Assembly: GCA_009881125.1 (NCBI GenBank)
Contig: WXFH01000049.1
Span: forward strand, 1-14,932
Direction: 5' to 3'
Origin: Acidaminobacter sp.
Lineage (GTDB): Bacteria; Bacillota_A; Clostridia; Peptostreptococcales; Acidaminobacteraceae
Length of the DNA stretch: 14,932 nucleotides
Shown: piece after piece, positions 7,876-14,919 of the stretch
Layout of the letters: each line of letters starts with the position of its first letter
How positions within the stretch are numbered: position 1 is the stretch's first letter
Position numbers and translations under genes: made by a program
The notes under the pieces: model-generated
What the model was told of the DNA's origin: nothing
What the model saw: the letters and a program-made list of their open reading frames with translations, nothing else
The model's database searches: none

Positions 7876-8775
7876 CTAAAACTTCCAAGTTTGATCTTTT
7901 GCGACCCATTTTTTCTCAAGTCGTTGTTTGTTTTGTATACAATCAATTACCGGGATTAAAAACACCTTAATACTTTCAATCACTTCTTCAAAATCGATTT
8001 TGACCATTGCTTTTTTCTTTTTTACAAATGCATTCCATCTTGAAATGCGCACTGTATCATTGGCAAATCCCTCTTCAAAAGCTACTATATCATTAAAATT
8101 TGTACCTCTATGTGCAAAAGTTTCCTTCAGCGCTTCTGCAAGTTCATGTCCAACAAAATCATAGGTACTAAGAAGCACATATATATCATAAAAGTCCTTC
8201 AATCGGCTATTTGCATAACCAAGATTTACAATAGCCTCAAATTTTTCCGAGATGACAGATGCCAATGAGTAGGCGTAAATTTGTGGCGTATCCATGTCAA
8301 GTATAACTGGAAAATTCATCAAAACGCGATTGGGATGAATCACATCACCAAATCCAATGTCTATGGTTATTGGGATTTTAGTTCTATCTAAGTATGCGAA
8401 AACTGATAGGTTAATACCATGATACTTTTTAAATTCAGTAATAGACCGAACCTTAAGTGAATTCAGATCATAGGTGATTGCATCACCGTATTTGATCGAA
8501 AAAATTTCCTTAAAAATACTTTCAAATTTTGTTAACTCATTTGTAATTGAAGTGGCTAACAAATCAATATCAGTGGTAACTCTTGTAAAATCACCTTTGA
8601 AAATTGCATATAAGAAAATTCCACCTTTCAAGGTAAAATTTTCACAATGCTCAGAAATTGCAATTCTGTAGATTGTCCTTTCAATACAATATGCAATCAA
8701 CATATCATTAAATAAATTTCCATTAAGAGCGGCCTGATTTTTCAGTTTAGCTTTTATAGAGTCCGCATTAGTCAA
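7876..8775 (-). CDS. abiEii: AbiEii-family nucleotidyltransferase toxin (type IV toxin-antitoxin)
   Basis: This 299-aa protein has the nucleotidyltransferase signature of AbiEii toxins: LKGG (49-52), RVTTDIDLL with the metal-binding pair D69/D71, and a third acidic residue in ITIDIGFGD (D139). The family block EKFEAI plus NSRLKDFYDI (K178 to D197) is present. AbiEii-like toxins (MenT family) add nucleotides to RNA targets such as tRNA and stop growth (family knowledge). The position after GG is Ile, where small or hydroxyl residues are common. The start is TTG at 8775, seven bases after GGAGG. It overlaps the antitoxin stop codon (TTGA), which suggests translational coupling. All key residues are intact, so the toxin is probably functional. 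Confidence 0.92.
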   Translation of the reverse strand: MTNADSIKAKLKNQAALNGNLFNDMLIAYCIERTIYRIAISEHCENFTLKGGIFLYAIFKGDFTRVTTDIDLLATSITNELTKFESIFKEIFSIKYGDAITYDLNSLKVRSITEFKKYHGINLSVFAYLDRTKIPITIDIGFGDVIHPNRVLMNFPVILDMDTPQIYAYSLASVISEKFEAIVNLGYANSRLKDFYDIYVLLSTYDFVGHELAEALKETFAHRGTNFNDIVAFEEGFANDTVRISRWNAFVKKKKAMVKIDFEEVIESIKVFLIPVIDCIQNKQRLEKKWVAKDQTWKF

Positions 8776-9359
8776 ACGAGAACCTCCAGATAAGTTTTTA
8801 GGATATCACTGCATTTGAGTAATTCACCGTACCGTATTAGCTTATTAAGGTCTCTGTCCTCCCTGTTCAAGTAATTTATCAAAATTTCTTTTGTTTCTTC
8901 GATCCCCACCTTGTTGCGATAATAAATTACATCTACGACGGTTTTTTCAACATCATATATTTTGAACCAATTATTTAGATCCCCAACTTTTATCATTCCG
9001 GTTTCATATCGCAATTCATCAAAATAATACAATTTGAAATACGGCCAATCAGGCAATGTCGTTATTCTTTTGTTCTTAGGTACTGCAATATCTATAGCAT
9101 CCGGTCTGTAATTAGACAACCTATAATACACTGCTGCACTTAACAGGCAAATTACACCGGATGGTGTGTACGCCTGAACATAATAAAAATCGGAATCTTC
9201 ACCAGAAAAGTCACAATTTTCAAAGTTACTTTTGTTCAACTTTCTTAGTCTGCCTTCTTCGACTAATTGATTAATTATAAAATAAGTGAATCCCATTTTT
9301 CTGAGTTCAACTGTGCTGAGTATTTTCTTATCTAACGGAAGCTGCTTTTTCAGTCTCAT
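8772..9359 (-). CDS. abiEi: AbiEi-family antitoxin / autorepressor (type IV toxin-antitoxin)
   Basis: This 195-aa protein has the layout of AbiEi antitoxins. An N-terminal winged helix (about 10-45) contains TVELRKMGFTYFIINQLVEE-type helices and binds DNA. A C-terminal domain carries the recurring block IYDVEKTVVDVIYYR (134-148). It precedes the toxin and overlaps it by four nucleotides, the standard order. AbiEi proteins repress their own promoter by binding inverted repeats (family knowledge). The long inverted repeat at 9408-9473 is a candidate operator. The start is ATG at 9359, seven bases after GGAGGTG. The in-frame extension to 9413 would begin upstream of the predicted transcript and was rejected. 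Confidence 0.88.
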   Translation of the reverse strand: MRLKKQLPLDKKILSTVELRKMGFTYFIINQLVEEGRLRKLNKSNFENCDFSGEDSDFYYVQAYTPSGVICLLSAAVYYRLSNYRPDAIDIAVPKNKRITTLPDWPYFKLYYFDELRYETGMIKVGDLNNWFKIYDVEKTVVDVIYYRNKVGIEETKEILINYLNREDRDLNKLIRYGELLKCSDILKTYLEVLV

Positions 9360-9381
9360 TGCTATGCACCTCCATATCTGA

Positions 9382-9410
9382 ATTATATAGTTGTGAGTTA
9401 AAAAGAACAA
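9382..9410 (-). promoter_or_regulatory. Sigma-A promoter of the abiE operon
   Basis: On the minus strand TTGTTC (9405-9410) and TATAAT (9382-9387) are separated by exactly 17 bp. The -35 box overlaps the outer end of the 66-bp inverted repeat by three bases, consistent with repression by a protein bound there. The predicted start near 9375 leaves just enough leader for the GGAGGTG ribosome site. Confidence 0.7.
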
Positions 9411-9473
9411 CATTTATTTAAACGAAATAAGGCTATATTTTATTATAGCCGTATTTCGTTTAAATAAATGTTG
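9408..9473. repeat. 66-bp inverted repeat upstream of abiE (candidate AbiEi operator and/or terminator)
   Basis: Arms 9408-9437 and 9444-9473 are complementary over 30 nt with one mismatch (9430/9451) around a 6-nt loop, TTTTAT. The stem is AT-rich with a GGCTATA/TATAGCC tip. Read leftward it is followed by TTCTTTTT, so it could also end transcription coming from the NUDIX gene. It is longer than a typical terminator stem and overlaps the abiE -35 box. An operator, a small non-autonomous element, or both remain possible. The 92 nt between it and the NUDIX gene hold only a weak 7-bp inverted repeat (9516-9522 and 9553-9559). Confidence 0.8.
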
Positions 9474-9565
9474 AACAAATTCCTTAATCCAAAATAAAGA
9501 CTAAAGTCTGAAAGCGTCGTGCGACCTGTTTCATCGTGAGATGTTACAGATGGCACGACAACTCT

Positions 9566-9967
9566 TTACTCTTTCCCCATCAACCGCTTCACCACCGGCC
9601 AATCCGCCGGCGCCCAGTCCAAGGTATCGAGCTGATTTGAGGGCAGCCAGACATAATGGTGATGGTCGATGCACTCAATGGTTCTATTTGAGATTTCGCA
9701 TTTATAACAATGCATGGTGATTGAAAAATCCGGATAGATGTGATCCACCGTCATGTAATAATTGTTTGACTTGACTCTGAGATCCAGATTCAGCTCTTCT
9801 TTCAGTTCCCGGGACAAAGCGTCTTCCATGGTCTCCCCCGCTTCTGCCTTGCCGCCGGGGAATTCGTATTTTAGTGAGATGTACTCGCGCTCACTCTCTT
9901 TACGCTGCATGCAGAGGATTTCGCCATTGTGAATGAGGATGGCGGCGGTGACGGTCAGGTGCTTCAT
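9566..9967 (-). CDS. NUDIX hydrolase (MutT-like (d)NTP pyrophosphohydrolase)
   Basis: This 133-aa protein carries a NUDIX box at 39-61, G-x5-E-x7-REL-x-EE-x-N-L. Every catalytic residue is in place, with Asn replacing the last Gly. The short length and the N-terminal TVTAAILIHNGEILCMQR segment are typical of MutT/CTP-pyrophosphohydrolase members, which remove oxidised or unwanted nucleoside triphosphates. The start is ATG at 9967, nine bases after AAGGAG. Extending to 10075 would overlap the HD gene by about 95 nt with no ribosome site. Second gene of a pair with the HD gene, 13 nt after its stop codon. The exact substrate is not predictable. Confidence 0.9.
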   Translation of the reverse strand: MKHLTVTAAILIHNGEILCMQRKESEREYISLKYEFPGGKAEAGETMEDALSRELKEELNLDLRVKSNNYYMTVDHIYPDFSITMHCYKCEISNRTIECIDHHHYVWLPSNQLDTLDWAPADWPVVKRLMGKE

Positions 9968-9980
9968 GGGTGTGGGCTCC

Positions 9981-10613
9981 TTAAGGTGTGTTTTGGGCGT
10001 GGTTGGGTGTGGTGTGACCATCGGCATCAGCCTTAAGTTTGTCCTTTTTTGCGTTCTCGCTCGTCTCATTGTCAATCAGAGTTCTGAGAACCGACAAGGT
10101 TTCGCTCCTGGACGTCCATTCGCTGCCATACTCAAGATTGAAGGCGAAATCCAAGTTGACAGGATTGAGCCCCTGGTTGTGCTGGATGAGGGTTTCAAGC
10201 TTATCCACGCCACGAACAAATTTAGCTTCGGCCGAGTGGCCCTCGTTGTATTCCTGCCAGAGAGACAGAAACTCGCCGCGCAGCTGAGGTTCCAGGCTTT
10301 GGAGCAGTTGGTCCAGGCACACTTTCTCACGAATCGCTTTATTGTCTTTGTCTTCGCTGAGGATTGCGGAGACGTCGCCCTCGCAGGCTTCACCGAGATC
10401 GTGGATCAGGCAGATTTTAAGCACCTTGGCTGGATTCAGTTCCTGCTCATAGGGAAGTAGGCACATGGCCAACAGGCTCATACGCCAGGTGTGCTCCGCT
10501 ATGCTTTCGTGACGGCCATCGCTGGACCAGGCGGTACGCAGATGTTTTTTGAGGGATTCGGCTTGTTGGATGAAACTCAGGATGCCTTGGGCTTGAGTTG
10601 TGACCATCGGCAT
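9981..10613 (-). CDS. HD-domain nucleotide phosphohydrolase (YfbR / HDDC2-like 5'-deoxynucleotidase)
   Basis: This 210-aa protein has the HD metal-binding set in the arrangement of YfbR/HDDC2 5'-nucleotidases: H41 in SIAEHTW, H71-D72 in LIHDLGE, and D137 in RGVDKLETLIQ. Such enzymes dephosphorylate (deoxy)nucleoside 5'-monophosphates. With the NUDIX enzyme directly downstream, triphosphates could be cut to monophosphates and then to nucleosides (inference). The last 25 residues are hydrophilic and look unstructured. The start chosen is ATG at 10613, five bases after AGGTGG. A GTG at 10622 and an ATG at 10607 are alternatives. Confidence 0.87.
   Translation of the reverse strand: MPMVTTQAQGILSFIQQAESLKKHLRTAWSSDGRHESIAEHTWRMSLLAMCLLPYEQELNPAKVLKICLIHDLGEACEGDVSAILSEDKDNKAIREKVCLDQLLQSLEPQLRGEFLSLWQEYNEGHSAEAKFVRGVDKLETLIQHNQGLNPVNLDFAFNLEYGSEWTSRSETLSVLRTLIDNETSENAKKDKLKADADGHTTPNHAQNTP
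10013..10027. repeat. 15-nt direct repeat, left copy (pair at 10599-10613)
   Basis: TGTGACCATCGGCAT occurs exactly at 10013-10027 and 10599-10613. The copies are 586 bp apart and bracket almost the whole HD gene. The right copy covers the HD start codon, and the left copy lies in the HD tail just before the NUDIX gene. Both contain the recurrent 9-mer described in the findings. Confidence 0.9.
10599..10613. repeat. 15-nt direct repeat, right copy (pair at 10013-10027)
   Basis: Exact second copy of the repeat at 10013-10027. On the minus strand it begins with the HD gene's ATG start codon. Confidence 0.9.
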
Positions 10614-10690
10614 ATGCACCACCTGCCTTTGTTGGTTGTTTTCTTATAAGTAGTCGGATGGATTCAATTACCTATATTGATGTGATATGC

Positions 10691-10711
10691 GTAAAAAACG
10701 CTATTTTTTAC
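10691..10711. terminator. AT-rich hairpin at the end of the GNAT gene (weak terminator candidate)
   Basis: GTAAAAAA (10691-10698) and TTTTTTAC (10704-10711) form a perfect 8-bp stem around CGCTA, overlapping the GNAT stop codon. The U-run lies inside the stem and no U-tract follows, so termination would be weak. Confidence 0.3.
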
Positions 10712-11184
10712 CCATGTTTGGTTGTAGGCTTCTTCGTCATTTTGAAATTTGTCAGGGATACACTGCCTCTGACCACTGTATTTTTAGATTGCAGTGTGTA
10801 TCCGAGTTTTTCAAAAAAAGGTCTTGCCGTTATAGAGGCATAGGTTTCAAAGAATTCAATGTTATCATTTGCTGTCCTTTGCTCCAGTGCTTTAACAAGT
10901 GCGGTTGCGATGCCTTTTCCCTGATAGTCTTTGTGCACATACAGCCTGTCGAGATGGCCCTGATGGTCCATATCCGCGAAACCAACAATGATGTCGTCCA
11001 GCTCAGCTACCAAAGTGAGGTGTTCGAGGAAGGACTGGTTCCACGCTGCCAAGTCAACAGTTCCCGTCGCCCAAACCTCAAGCTGCGCTTGTGTGTAGTC
11101 TTTTGCATTTACTGCATGAACCGTGTCGTAAAAAAGCTGTGATAATGCTGCACAGTCACTCGGATTGTAGTCTCTGATCCTCAT
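10708..11184 (-). CDS. GNAT-family N-acetyltransferase
   Basis: This 158-aa single-domain protein has the GNAT fold signature. A beta strand LDRLYVHKDY leads into the acetyl-CoA pyrophosphate loop QGKGIATAL (88-96). A C-terminal block ASITARPFFEKLGYT (116-130) is typical of the YafP-like subgroup. GNAT enzymes transfer an acetyl group from acetyl-CoA to an amine, and the acceptor cannot be inferred here. The start is ATG at 11184, seven bases after GAGG. It is followed leftward by the HD-NUDIX pair after a gap of 94 nt, and preceded by the SLH protein gene 67 nt upstream. Shared transcription with either is uncertain. Confidence 0.88.
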   Translation of the reverse strand: MRIRDYNPSDCAALSQLFYDTVHAVNAKDYTQAQLEVWATGTVDLAAWNQSFLEHLTLVAELDDIIVGFADMDHQGHLDRLYVHKDYQGKGIATALVKALEQRTANDNIEFFETYASITARPFFEKLGYTLQSKNTVVRGSVSLTNFKMTKKPTTKHG

Positions 11185-11251
11185 ATTGAAACCTCATTAA
11201 GCTTATTTTGTTTTCGGCTGGGGCAGCCAATTTTCCTGCGGCTAGCCGGCC

Positions 11252-13054
11252 TTATTTCACTACCCTTGATACCAGCACGCCTTTACTGTCATAAAGCGCC
11301 GCCGGATCCGTCTCAGAGTTGTTCCACATATTTTGGGTTTTCCATAAGAGGTCGCCGGTGGCGTCTCCGCTGGCAACTTTAACCGAGGCGCCGGCTTTTA
11401 GGAGATAGCTCGGGAAAACGTAGATCTGATTGCCTTTCTCCGAGACCAGCTTGTAGCCTTGCAGATTGACGTCTGACTTCGTTGTGTTTTGGATGGTGAC
11501 CAGCTCGGCTTTTTTATCCAGCAGACTGATGATGATGCCGTTAGGGACCACAGTACCCGGTGCGACTGGCGCAGGGCTTACAATAGGAACTGGGGCTGGG
11601 GCCGGTGTTGGCGCAGGTGCTGGTACTGGCAATGGTGTTGGCATGGAGGATCCAACGGTGCCTGGGAGCCAGGCCGCTGCAGTCGGGACTTTGTCAAAGG
11701 TGATGCTGATGCCATCGCTTTTCGCAACTATGGTGTCGAGCAGGTCTGTCCTGTAGAGCTTCACGTTCATGGAGGCCAGGCGGTTCAGGACGATTTGGGA
11801 CGGAAGGCCATAATCATTGCCCGCGCCCACGCTGATGACGGCGTACTTTGGCGACACGGCATTGAGGAAGTTTTGGCTGGAGGCGTCATCGCTGCCATGA
11901 TGGGAGATTTTGAGGACCTCCGCGCCCAGCTGGCCTCTGAATCTCAGGAGCATCTCACTTTCGGAAAGCGCCGTGGCGTCGCCGGCGAACAGGAAGTCGT
12001 TGACGCCGTCTGTCAGCTTCAGGACTATGGAATGGTCATTTAGGTCGTCATAGCTGCTGCTGTTTGGCGCGAGGAGGGTGAAGGTCGAATTCCCAAGTCC
12101 AAAGCTTTCCCCTGCCGATGGTTTCTCCTGCACAAGCTCTCTCAGGGCGAGGGCACTTGCAAAACTCATATAGGTTGGCGTCTCCTGGGTCGCGGCCGGC
12201 ATGATAACTTTGTCGACCTCAAAGGTTTTGACGACGCTGTCCAGTCCCCCAATATGATCCATATGCGGATGGGTGGCGATTAAGTAATCGAGCTTTGTGA
12301 TGCCTTTGGCTTTCAGGTAATTGACAAGGAGTGTGTCACTCAGGTAGTCACCGCCGTCAATCAGCATGGCGTGATCGCCTTTTTTGATCAGCGCAGCATC
12401 CCCCTGGCCTACATCAATGAAGTGGACTTCAAGGATTGGGTTGTCGCCTCTGAGCCGTGTGGCTTTGTAGAGCATGATCAGGGCTTCTTCCCAGGTGGCA
12501 GTGCCTGCCGGATTAAAGTTTCCTGATCCAACGCCGCTGACCACGCCATTTGTTTTGGCTATGTAAACGGAAGACTTGGCCCAGGACTGGATAATGGCAT
12601 CATCCGCAAAGCGGCTGGCGTCTGCGGGCTGGTATTTAATATTTGTCGCTTTAAACAGGTTCACGAACAGGGTGGCCAGCTCGTCCCTGCGGATTTCGCT
12701 GCTTGGTCGGTAGCTTCCGTCCTCGTAGCCGCTGACTATGCCGGCATTTTTCGCCGCCAGCACGTAAGGGTCAAAGGTGTCGGTGAAGCGCGCCTGACCG
12801 GCTTCCGGTGTGGTTCCGGTGTAGTAGTCGTATAACGCGACTGCCAGATAGGCAAATTCACCTCGGGTGATCCGGTTTTGATAGTTGGTCATCAACCTGC
12901 TGACTTCAAGTTCAGGCTCTGAGGTCACTGCTGAGACATAGGGCGCGGCCCAGGTGGATGGCGCTGCGGCGAAGGTGTTCGCCGGGGTCAGGAGTGTGAT
13001 GGATAGGAGAAGGATCATGGTGGCCAGGATAGATTTGTGAGTGGTTTTGCGCAT
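11252..13054 (-). CDS. Secreted SLH-domain / ComEC-like metallo-beta-lactamase / lamin-tail protein
   Basis: This 600-aa protein starts with a signal peptide: basic RKTTHK, a hydrophobic stretch to about residue 28, and an AAA cleavage region. Residues about 35-200 hold SLH-type repeats (DPYVLAAKNAGIVSGYEDGSY; SSVYIAKTNGVVSG), which anchor proteins to cell-wall polymers. Residues 207-455 form a metallo-beta-lactamase fold of the ComEC C-terminal type: DVGQGDA (214-220), THPHMDHIGG (261-270), FAGDA (357-361) and SHHGS (384-388). A Pro/Ala/Thr-rich linker (about 471-500) leads to a lamin-tail-like domain (about 505-600). A surface nuclease or phosphodiesterase is the likely role, since secreted lamin-tail domains often accompany nucleases (inference). 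The start is ATG at 13054, eight bases after AAAGGGG. The in-frame opening to 13288 would bury the signal peptide. Confidence 0.9.
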   Translation of the reverse strand: MRKTTHKSILATMILLLSITLLTPANTFAAAPSTWAAPYVSAVTSEPELEVSRLMTNYQNRITRGEFAYLAVALYDYYTGTTPEAGQARFTDTFDPYVLAAKNAGIVSGYEDGSYRPSSEIRRDELATLFVNLFKATNIKYQPADASRFADDAIIQSWAKSSVYIAKTNGVVSGVGSGNFNPAGTATWEEALIMLYKATRLRGDNPILEVHFIDVGQGDAALIKKGDHAMLIDGGDYLSDTLLVNYLKAKGITKLDYLIATHPHMDHIGGLDSVVKTFEVDKVIMPAATQETPTYMSFASALALRELVQEKPSAGESFGLGNSTFTLLAPNSSSYDDLNDHSIVLKLTDGVNDFLFAGDATALSESEMLLRFRGQLGAEVLKISHHGSDDASSQNFLNAVSPKYAVISVGAGNDYGLPSQIVLNRLASMNVKLYRTDLLDTIVAKSDGISITFDKVPTAAAWLPGTVGSSMPTPLPVPAPAPTPAPAPVPIVSPAPVAPGTVVPNGIIISLLDKKAELVTIQNTTKSDVNLQGYKLVSEKGNQIYVFPSYLLKAGASVKVASGDATGDLLWKTQNMWNNSETDPAALYDSKGVLVSRVVK

Positions 13055-13198
13055 TGTGATGCCCCTTTCTTCAAAGGATTGTGATGGGATTTGAGTGACG
13101 TAAAGAATGGGTTGTGGACGTGCTGCTTTGGTAATGACACACTCCATTGTGTTAATATTACCATTTTTGTGAGATGGAGTGACATAATAATGAAAATA

Positions 13199-13253
13199 AC
13201 CATCGGCAGGGGCACTTGAAGCTTTTGGGGGCTTAAAGTACCTTGTCGATGGT
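13199..13253 (-). promoter_or_regulatory. Structured leader element upstream of the SLH-MBL gene
   Basis: Three nested stems can form: 13199-13205 with 13247-13253 (7 bp, ACCATCG/CGATGGT), 13211-13217 with 13236-13242 (7 bp with one G-U), and 13219-13222 with 13231-13234 closing an 8-nt loop. If the promoter at 13294-13321 is right, the element sits about 35-90 nt into a leader of about 230 nt. It fits no riboswitch class I know. On the plus strand the outer stem is followed by a run of seven T's, so it could instead stop rightward transcription. Confidence 0.45.
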
Positions 13254-13293
13254 ATTTTTTTATAATTAGGCATGATCAGGACCGCCACATAGA

Positions 13294-13321
13294 AATATAT
13301 TTAACCTATATTTCATGTAAA
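13294..13321 (-). promoter_or_regulatory. Candidate sigma-A promoter for the SLH-MBL gene
   Basis: The minus strand reads TTTACA (13316-13321), a 16-bp spacer, then TATATT (13294-13299). Each hexamer differs from consensus at one position. The region is very AT-rich, so chance matches are possible. Confidence 0.45.
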
Positions 13322-13493
13322 GTACGCACGACTTATACATCTGACAGTTATCCTAAGAAAAGATGACAGTTTGCCTACGGTTAGTCTATCTTGATTCACC
13401 CAGGACTGAAATCATGGTTAGTTCAAACTCTGGAAATTATGGCGGACCGAAATTAATGGAACGCAATCGAAGTGAAAAGGAGAATTCAATTTA

Positions 13494-14390
13494 ATGTCAT
13501 CCATAAAAAATGTTGTCGTTCGGAAAAAAATTACTGACTTGATCCTGCTGCTGTTGGGGACTGCGCTTTTTTCATTCGCAGTTACGGTGATCCTCAAACC
13601 CAACAGTCTGATTACCGGAGGGATCACAGGGCTTTCCATCCTTGCGGGGAAAGTAACCGGAATTCCGTTTACACTTTATTACTATGGCTTGTCTGCACTC
13701 GTTTTGACAGCGACGCATTTCTTGCTCGGAAAACAGGAAAGCAAGAAAATCCTCCTCTTGTCAGTTTTATTTCCAGTCACTCTAACGCTATTTGATCAAT
13801 GGCTTTTTACAGATGCTCAGTTTAATTTGACTGGTGATGATTTGTTTCTCTCTTCTGTGTATTTTGGTGTCATAGCCGGCATTGGAGCGGGGTTGATCCT
13901 GTTAAGAGGCTACTCCTCAGGCGGAACGGATTCCATCGGCAAAATTCTTCATAAGAGGTTTTTTCCATTTGTCAGTATCAGTCAGCTGATCGCCATCATT
14001 GATATGGCTGTCATCTTACTCTCTGCGCTGGTCTTTGACATTCAAACAGCCCTTTATGCTGTTCTGATGCAAATCGTTCAGATGTGGGCGACGGAGCTGG
14101 TGCTTTATGGCTTTACTAATAAAATGGTTAAAATGGAAATCATCAGCGACCGAAGTCCGGAGATTGAGAATTACATCCTCAATACGCTGGGCAGAGGCAT
14201 AACTAAGTACAACATCATAGGCGGATACTCCAACGAGCAGCGCATTAAGCTTGTCTCCATTTGCTCACAAAGGGAATCTATGTTGATAGCGAAGCAGATT
14301 TCCAGCGTTGACAGGGATGCTTTTGTCACTGCAATGCCGGTCATCTCTGTCTGGGGACGTGGGGTTGGATTCGAGACTATGCAGATTTGA
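13494..14390 (+). CDS. YitT-family membrane protein (DUF161 x2 plus DUF2179)
   Basis: This 298-aa protein has the standard YitT layout. About five or six hydrophobic segments fill residues 13-210. They include two related glycine-rich turns, GGITGLSIL (42-50) and SGGTDSIGKIL (142-152), which mark the two DUF161 halves. A soluble DUF2179 domain follows (about 215-295; GRGITKYNIIGGYS, RDAFVTAMPVISVWGRGV). Members are widespread in Firmicutes and their transported substrate is largely unknown. The start is ATG at 13494 with AAAGGAG about 11 bases upstream, slightly long spacing. It is transcribed away from the SLH-MBL gene and ends 50 nt before the recombinase remnant. It is the first rightward gene in the window. 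Confidence 0.93.
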   Translation: MSSIKNVVVRKKITDLILLLLGTALFSFAVTVILKPNSLITGGITGLSILAGKVTGIPFTLYYYGLSALVLTATHFLLGKQESKKILLLSVLFPVTLTLFDQWLFTDAQFNLTGDDLFLSSVYFGVIAGIGAGLILLRGYSSGGTDSIGKILHKRFFPFVSISQLIAIIDMAVILLSALVFDIQTALYAVLMQIVQMWATELVLYGFTNKMVKMEIISDRSPEIENYILNTLGRGITKYNIIGGYSNEQRIKLVSICSQRESMLIAKQISSVDRDAFVTAMPVISVWGRGVGFETMQI

Positions 14391-14440
14391 TTTTGATCTC
14401 TGATTTGAAGGGTTCTGGAAACACCCACAACAATTGATAA

Positions 14441-14854
14441 AATGCACCCTCCCTTTCAAATGTGGTTTTCTGCGGGACTTGCGGTTCATCGTATGGTCGG
14501 TATATGTCTAATAGGGTAGGTGAAGATAATAGACCATATCTGAGGTTTAAGAGTTTCAACGAGAGGAAGTGGACTGAAGTTGAAGGGCGAATGTTCACAC
14601 CTAAGCCGCTGCACCGAAAATCTCTGAAGACTTATAACATTAATAGAAGAAAAAATCCATTGCCACGACAGATGTACTGTACAGATATTCAGATTGATGT
14701 CGATAGCCCAGAAACAGCATTCATTACCACCTGGAATTATATGGTGGAAAATAAAGCAAATTTCGAGACCGAGTGGAAAAGTATCATGGAATGTGGGGAT
14801 AAGCTACTGGCATACCGGGCTAAGGAGTTGATGAGACTAGTACAACGTATTTGA
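14441..14854 (+). pseudogene. Serine-recombinase C-terminal remnant (zinc-ribbon and tail fragment)
   Basis: The open frame from 14441 to the stop at 14852-14854 encodes a fragment that begins with half of a zinc beta-ribbon (FCGTCGSSYGRY). It ends with a tail resembling the C-terminal helices of large serine recombinases (AFITTWNYMVENKANFETEW; GDKLLAYRAKELMRLV). The catalytic resolvase domain and most of the recombinase domain are absent. The second cysteine pair of the ribbon is not recognisable. There is no credible ribosome site or ATG start in frame. I read it as the decayed end of an integrase left by a lost mobile element. The middle section (about residues 25-70) does not match the usual ribbon and may be rearranged. 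A short real gene cannot be excluded. Confidence 0.65.
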
Positions 14855-14859
14855 AATAA

Positions 14860-14888
14860 TTGTGCAAATATCTTCAAAGTGTTATAAT
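14860..14888 (+). promoter_or_regulatory. Sigma-A promoter of the gene at the right edge
   Basis: TTGTGC (14860-14865) and a perfect TATAAT (14883-14888) are spaced 17 bp apart. The next gene's GGAGG and ATG follow at a natural distance. Confidence 0.7.
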
Positions 14889-14906
14889 TTGAATATCAAC
14901 ACTTTG
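14875..14906. repeat. Inverted repeat around the -10 box (candidate operator)
   Basis: CAAAGTGTT (14875-14883) and AACACTTTG (14898-14906) are a perfect 9-bp inverted repeat centred just downstream of the TATAAT box and ending against the GGAGG. Its position suggests repressor control of the edge gene, possibly by its own product. Confidence 0.6.
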
Positions 14907-14919
14907 GAGGTTTGTTAAG

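Larger units (their letters stand above)
13055..13493. other. 439-bp intergenic region between divergent genes
   Basis: This stretch separates the SLH-MBL gene (leftward) from the yitT-like gene (rightward). It holds a candidate leftward promoter (13294-13321) and a structured leader element (13199-13253). The leftward reading frame stays open to 13288, but no ribosome site or family resemblance supports coding there. For the rightward gene I see the ribosome site AAAGGAG at 13477-13483 and no convincing promoter. Confidence 0.6.

Noticed and set aside
9442..9447. A second TATAAT in the loop region of the 66-bp inverted repeat
   Set aside because: No -35 box is found at a proper distance, and the copy at 9382-9387 has a 17-bp spaced partner.
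11200..11251. GC-rich inverted repeats (GGCTG/CAGCC and CGGCTAGCCG) after the SLH-MBL gene as a terminator
   Set aside because: No T-run follows on the minus strand, so an intrinsic terminator is not supported.
13199..13253. Possible match to a known riboswitch class (c-di-GMP, fluoride, preQ1, guanidine)
   Set aside because: None of the conserved core sequences I know for these classes is present. Only the stem arrangement is suggestive.
13055..13288. In-frame N-terminal extension of the SLH-MBL protein by 78 residues
   Set aside because: The extension has no ribosome site and would place a clear signal peptide in the middle of the protein. The ATG at 13054 has a good AAAGGGG.
14402..14459. 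Inverted repeat ATTTGAAGGG / CCTTTCAAAT after the yitT-like gene as a terminator
   Set aside because: The arms are mismatched, the loop is about 40 nt and there is no following T-run.
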